DNA of 9,942 nt, from NCBI GenBank assembly GCA_020050895.1, contig JAGVJW010000238.1:1-9942 (forward strand). Direction: 5' to 3'. Positions 7,781 to 9,942 of the stretch are shown piece after piece. The notes under the pieces are model-generated. The model did no database searches. It worked only from the letters and a program-made list of their open reading frames with translations, and was not told the origin of the DNA. Every line of letters starts with the position of its first letter. The stretch's first letter is position 1. The position numbers were made by a program, and so were the translations under genes. Source of the DNA: a bacterium (lineage in GTDB: Bacteria; Bacteroidota; Ignavibacteria; Kapaibacteriales; Kapaibacteriaceae).

Positions 7781-9001
7781 ATGATCCGATCCACATCACT
7801 GATTGCGGCAATAGTAGCGGCATTCTCATTGATGATGAACGCTCAGCCAAACACCAGATTACAAGAGCATAAATACGCTACTCTTTTAATCAGAACGCTG
7901 CCAGACGTCGGCAAATTTATCGTCTGGTTGTCCAAGCCCATCAATAAGAACATTGCAGTCACTTCGAGTACTGCAACAATCGACTCCCTCGAGCCAGTAA
8001 CTTATTCCGTGATTGCCTACAAGGGGAACCTGGAGGGTGTTACGACTGTAGTTGCGAAGCCGGGAGAATCACAGTTAGTCTATGTACAGTTGTTGGAGCG
8101 CGACACGTCGCGAACATCTGTCGTTGGCCGACTGCTTGAACCTGTGAGTCAGGAGCCTGTTGGCAATTTTCAGATCGAATCCTCATCAGGTAGTGTATCC
8201 ACCACCGATGAAGATGGGAATTTTTATTTCCTCAATCATCCTCGTGGTGTGTACTCGTTTTCCGTGAAGAGAAACGACGAAACAACACAGAAACGCTGGT
8301 TTACTCTCGTCGATGGCTTGGAACCAGTGTCCTTGCAACTCACGGGTAGTGAGTGGAGTTTAGATTCATCTATGGCGGCCTACTATCCGCTGGACAACGG
8401 TCTAATGGTTGATGTGGGTGGTCGAGAAACTAATGGTTCCGTCTTCGGGGCATTTGCTGTTCAAGACAGAAATGGTGTGAAAGAAGCGGCACTGGGATTT
8501 GGCAAATGGAATAGAGCTGAGATACCAGATGCCCCCTGGCAACACAAGTTGCCAATTACTGTTTCGTTTTGGATGAAGGTTGAGTCGACGACTCCGGACA
8601 CAACCTTCATTCTTTCAAAATATATTCATCCTAGCGGAGAAGGGTGGAGTATATTCATTGAAAATAAGCGACTCTGTGCCGGGTATTTCAGAAACGGATT
8701 CTCAACATGGTCTCGCGTGAATATTGATGGAGAGATTCGTGACGGGAAGTGGAGACATTACGTGGTAACTGTCGACTCGTACAGACTTGTGCTGTACGTC
8801 GATCGCGCTCGCATCCCTTCATCGCCATTTCAATCTACTATCGAGCCAACAACGTCGACGGCTCCGATATACCTTGGTACTGTTGCTTCCACCCATAAAC
8901 AACATGCACCATATCATATTGGTTTTGATGGTGCAATCGATGATCTCATTTTTTACAATCGTGCTCTAACAGAGTTAGAGATTGAAGAGCTGGCGAAGTA
9001 G
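7781..9001 (+). CDS. Exported protein with carboxypeptidase-regulatory-like and LamG/concanavalin-like domains
   Basis: Exported 406-residue protein of unknown specific role, probably binding carbohydrate or another surface ligand. Residues 1-21 form a Sec signal peptide (hydrophobic core 6-18, likely cleavage NA|Q). Residues about 28-106 are beta-rich; the IRTLPDVGKF...YSVIAYKG...V..KPGES...V.L pattern resembles a diverged PEGA domain (tentative). Residues about 113-187 match a carboxypeptidase-regulatory-like beta sandwich: VVGRLLEP....PVGN, then TTDEDGNFYFLNHPRGVYSF. Residues about 196-403 match a LamG/concanavalin A-like jelly roll: AAYYPLDNG, ITVSFWMK, DGKWRHYVVTVD, and the terminal GAIDDLIFYNRALTELEIEEL typical of LamG_3. 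No glycosidase catalytic motif is seen, so an enzyme is less likely. There is no lipobox and, unlike its neighbour, no T9SS sorting domain, so its final location is unclear. It lies 86 bp upstream of the next exported gene on the same strand. Confidence 0.85.
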   Translation: MIRSTSLIAAIVAAFSLMMNAQPNTRLQEHKYATLLIRTLPDVGKFIVWLSKPINKNIAVTSSTATIDSLEPVTYSVIAYKGNLEGVTTVVAKPGESQLVYVQLLERDTSRTSVVGRLLEPVSQEPVGNFQIESSSGSVSTTDEDGNFYFLNHPRGVYSFSVKRNDETTQKRWFTLVDGLEPVSLQLTGSEWSLDSSMAAYYPLDNGLMVDVGGRETNGSVFGAFAVQDRNGVKEAALGFGKWNRAEIPDAPWQHKLPITVSFWMKVESTTPDTTFILSKYIHPSGEGWSIFIENKRLCAGYFRNGFSTWSRVNIDGEIRDGKWRHYVVTVDSYRLVLYVDRARIPSSPFQSTIEPTTSTAPIYLGTVASTHKQHAPYHIGFDGAIDDLIFYNRALTELEIEELAK

Positions 9002-9053
9002 AGTAGATGATAATTTGACCTGATGATTGAACTCAGGGGTTTGTGAAATATTT

Positions 9054-9070
9054 GGAATATTTAATATTCC
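9054..9070. repeat. Short AT-rich inverted repeat upstream of the last gene
   Basis: GGAATAT-TTA-ATATTCC is a perfect 7-bp inverted repeat with a 3-nt centre, 17 bp before the ATG at 9088. No T-run follows on either strand, so it is not a classical terminator. It could be an operator or a leader hairpin. It may also be chance in this AT-rich stretch. Confidence 0.4.
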
Positions 9071-9087
9071 TACCGTGGGGTACGTTT

Positions 9088-9942
9088 ATGTGGAAGTGTA
9101 TCAAATTGGTATTCGTAGCCTTCGTTCTTAATGTGACGAGTTTACTGGAGCCGAGCGTATGGGCGCAGGAACCTGCCTGCCAGGCACTGTTCATCAGTCC
9201 AAAGTTGCAGCGGTATTATCGGTACCGTAACATTGCTAATCATGAAGTCAGCTGGGCCGATCTTGCAAAAGACTCCACCGATTCCGTTGGCAATACATAT
9301 TATTGGTTTCGTACTGATCAGAGTCCAGAACCGGGGCTTGTCTATAAGGTTACTCCCGACCAAAAGGTCTATCTTATCGATTCGAATGCTAACGAACTTT
9401 ACCATTTGTACAGTCTTTGCGACAGCGTAGGGACCAGGACATTTGTTCGACCTAGGGGATATCGAACCTACGACGGATACGGGTACAAGGAGCTCCTTGG
9501 CAGTCTCCGCCTGTGCCACAGAATTACCACATGGTCCATAATTGATACAACGAGGCCAGATCTGGATATGCCAGACGCTTATCACTACATCATCGACTCC
9601 CTTGGCCTTATCATGATTCAGTCGGAGGGGGGACAACTGCAAACCATTTATGAAGTGGTTGCAGTCCTCTTTGACGGCAAGCTTATCGGCGATCAAACCG
9701 TGAGTGTAGCCGAACCTGAATCTGCAGATGCTGTGCCGCTGGCTGTTCGTTGGGTAGGTGAAGAGAATATAATCGAGAACCATAGCGCATACGCTGTCCG
9801 CATTTTCTTGTATAACCTACTAGGCCAGCAGGTGTGGGCCTCTTCGTTGAGGGGAAATGCGTCTGTGGCATTGCCCCTGTCCAGTCTGACCGTCGGCAGT
9901 CAGCCATGCTATCTCCTTGTAAGTGATGCCGTGACGGGGACA
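9088..9942 (+). CDS. Secreted protein with T9SS-type C-terminal sorting domain (3'-truncated by the window edge)
   Basis: The frame is open from the ATG at 9088 to the last base (285 codons) with no stop, so the 3' end is outside the window. Residues 1-26 are a Sec signal peptide (hydrophobic core 7-20, likely cleavage VWA|Q). Residues 27-205 match no family I recognise; they are rich in Tyr, Asp and Ser, with three cysteines at about 31, 114 and 144. A segment reading GLIMIQSEGG...YEVVAVLFDGKLIGD lies before the tail. Residues about 207-285 resemble the type A T9SS sorting domain: VRIFLYNLLGQQVW, then LPLSSLTVGSQPCYLLVSD in place of the usual 'L..L..G.Y.l.v'. The family's length suggests only about 10-15 residues are missing. 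The protein would thus be exported by Sec, then sent across the outer membrane by T9SS and released or anchored. The start has GTGGGG 7 nt upstream. It may be co-transcribed with the LamG-domain gene. Confidence 0.75.
   Translation, partial: MWKCIKLVFVAFVLNVTSLLEPSVWAQEPACQALFISPKLQRYYRYRNIANHEVSWADLAKDSTDSVGNTYYWFRTDQSPEPGLVYKVTPDQKVYLIDSNANELYHLYSLCDSVGTRTFVRPRGYRTYDGYGYKELLGSLRLCHRITTWSIIDTTRPDLDMPDAYHYIIDSLGLIMIQSEGGQLQTIYEVVAVLFDGKLIGDQTVSVAEPESADAVPLAVRWVGEENIIENHSAYAVRIFLYNLLGQQVWASSLRGNASVALPLSSLTVGSQPCYLLVSDAVTGT

Noticed and set aside
9019..9037. CCTGA / TCAGG stem as a terminator after the LamG-domain gene
   Set aside because: Only 5 bp with a 9-nt loop, and the following GGTTTGTG is not a T-run; too weak to call.
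9142..9783. 213-codon open frame on the minus strand
   Set aside because: It is antisense to the plus-strand gene with a signal peptide and T9SS-like tail, its protein has no recognisable domain or plausible start context, and its composition looks like a shadow.
1..9942. CRISPR arrays, tRNA or rRNA genes, insertion sequences, phage or defence genes
   Set aside because: None seen: no regularly spaced repeats, no cloverleaf-like segment noticed, no transposase or integrase motif, and the intergenic space is only about 220 bp in total.

Overview
The window reads as chromosomal DNA of a Gram-negative bacterium of the Bacteroidota/Chlorobiota/Ignavibacteriota-Kapabacteria group (FCB). The main clue is the last gene. 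It has a Sec signal peptide and, at the window edge, a C-terminal domain resembling the type IX secretion (T9SS) sorting domain, a system essentially confined to these phyla. Supporting clues are a LolC/E-type permease (so an outer membrane), several ribosome-binding sites that are weak or absent and A-rich, and a perfect match to the Bacteroidota -7 promoter element (TAnnTTTG) just before lepA. Placement below phylum is inference; the Kapabacteria/Ignavibacteria side is my best guess.

Layout. (1) Positions 1-3181, plus strand: the 3' nine-tenths or so of polyphosphate kinase 1 (ppk1, 5' end outside the window), followed with a 4-bp TTGA stop/start overlap by a LolC/LolE-family ABC permease. 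(2) Positions 7668 down to 3168, minus strand: a tight four-gene unit lepA - lepB1 - lepB2 - hemW (elongation factor 4, two non-identical type I signal peptidases, and the radical-SAM haem chaperone). Gaps within it are 4 bp, -31 bp and 16 bp, so it is very probably one operon. It extends the lepA-lepB pairing known from E. coli. Its last gene runs 14 bp into the convergent permease gene, leaving no room for an ordinary terminator. (3) Positions 7669-7780: a 112-bp divergent intergenic region. (4) Positions 7781-9942, plus strand: two exported proteins. The first is a 406-aa protein with a possible PEGA-like region, a carboxypeptidase-regulatory-like domain and a LamG/concanavalin-like domain. 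The second is an unrecognised protein with a T9SS-like C-terminal domain, open to the end of the window.

How the genes fit together. The central unit links translation (EF4) to maturation of exported proteins (two signal peptidases). hemW is probably only a co-transcribed passenger. The permease would extract lipoproteins from the inner membrane, and the two rightmost genes encode the kind of secreted cargo such peptidases cleave. Most of the window is ordinary housekeeping. I see no CRISPR array, RNA gene, transposon or defence-like system. The less ordinary points are the divergent signal peptidase pair, the gene overlaps, and the exported proteins at the right end.
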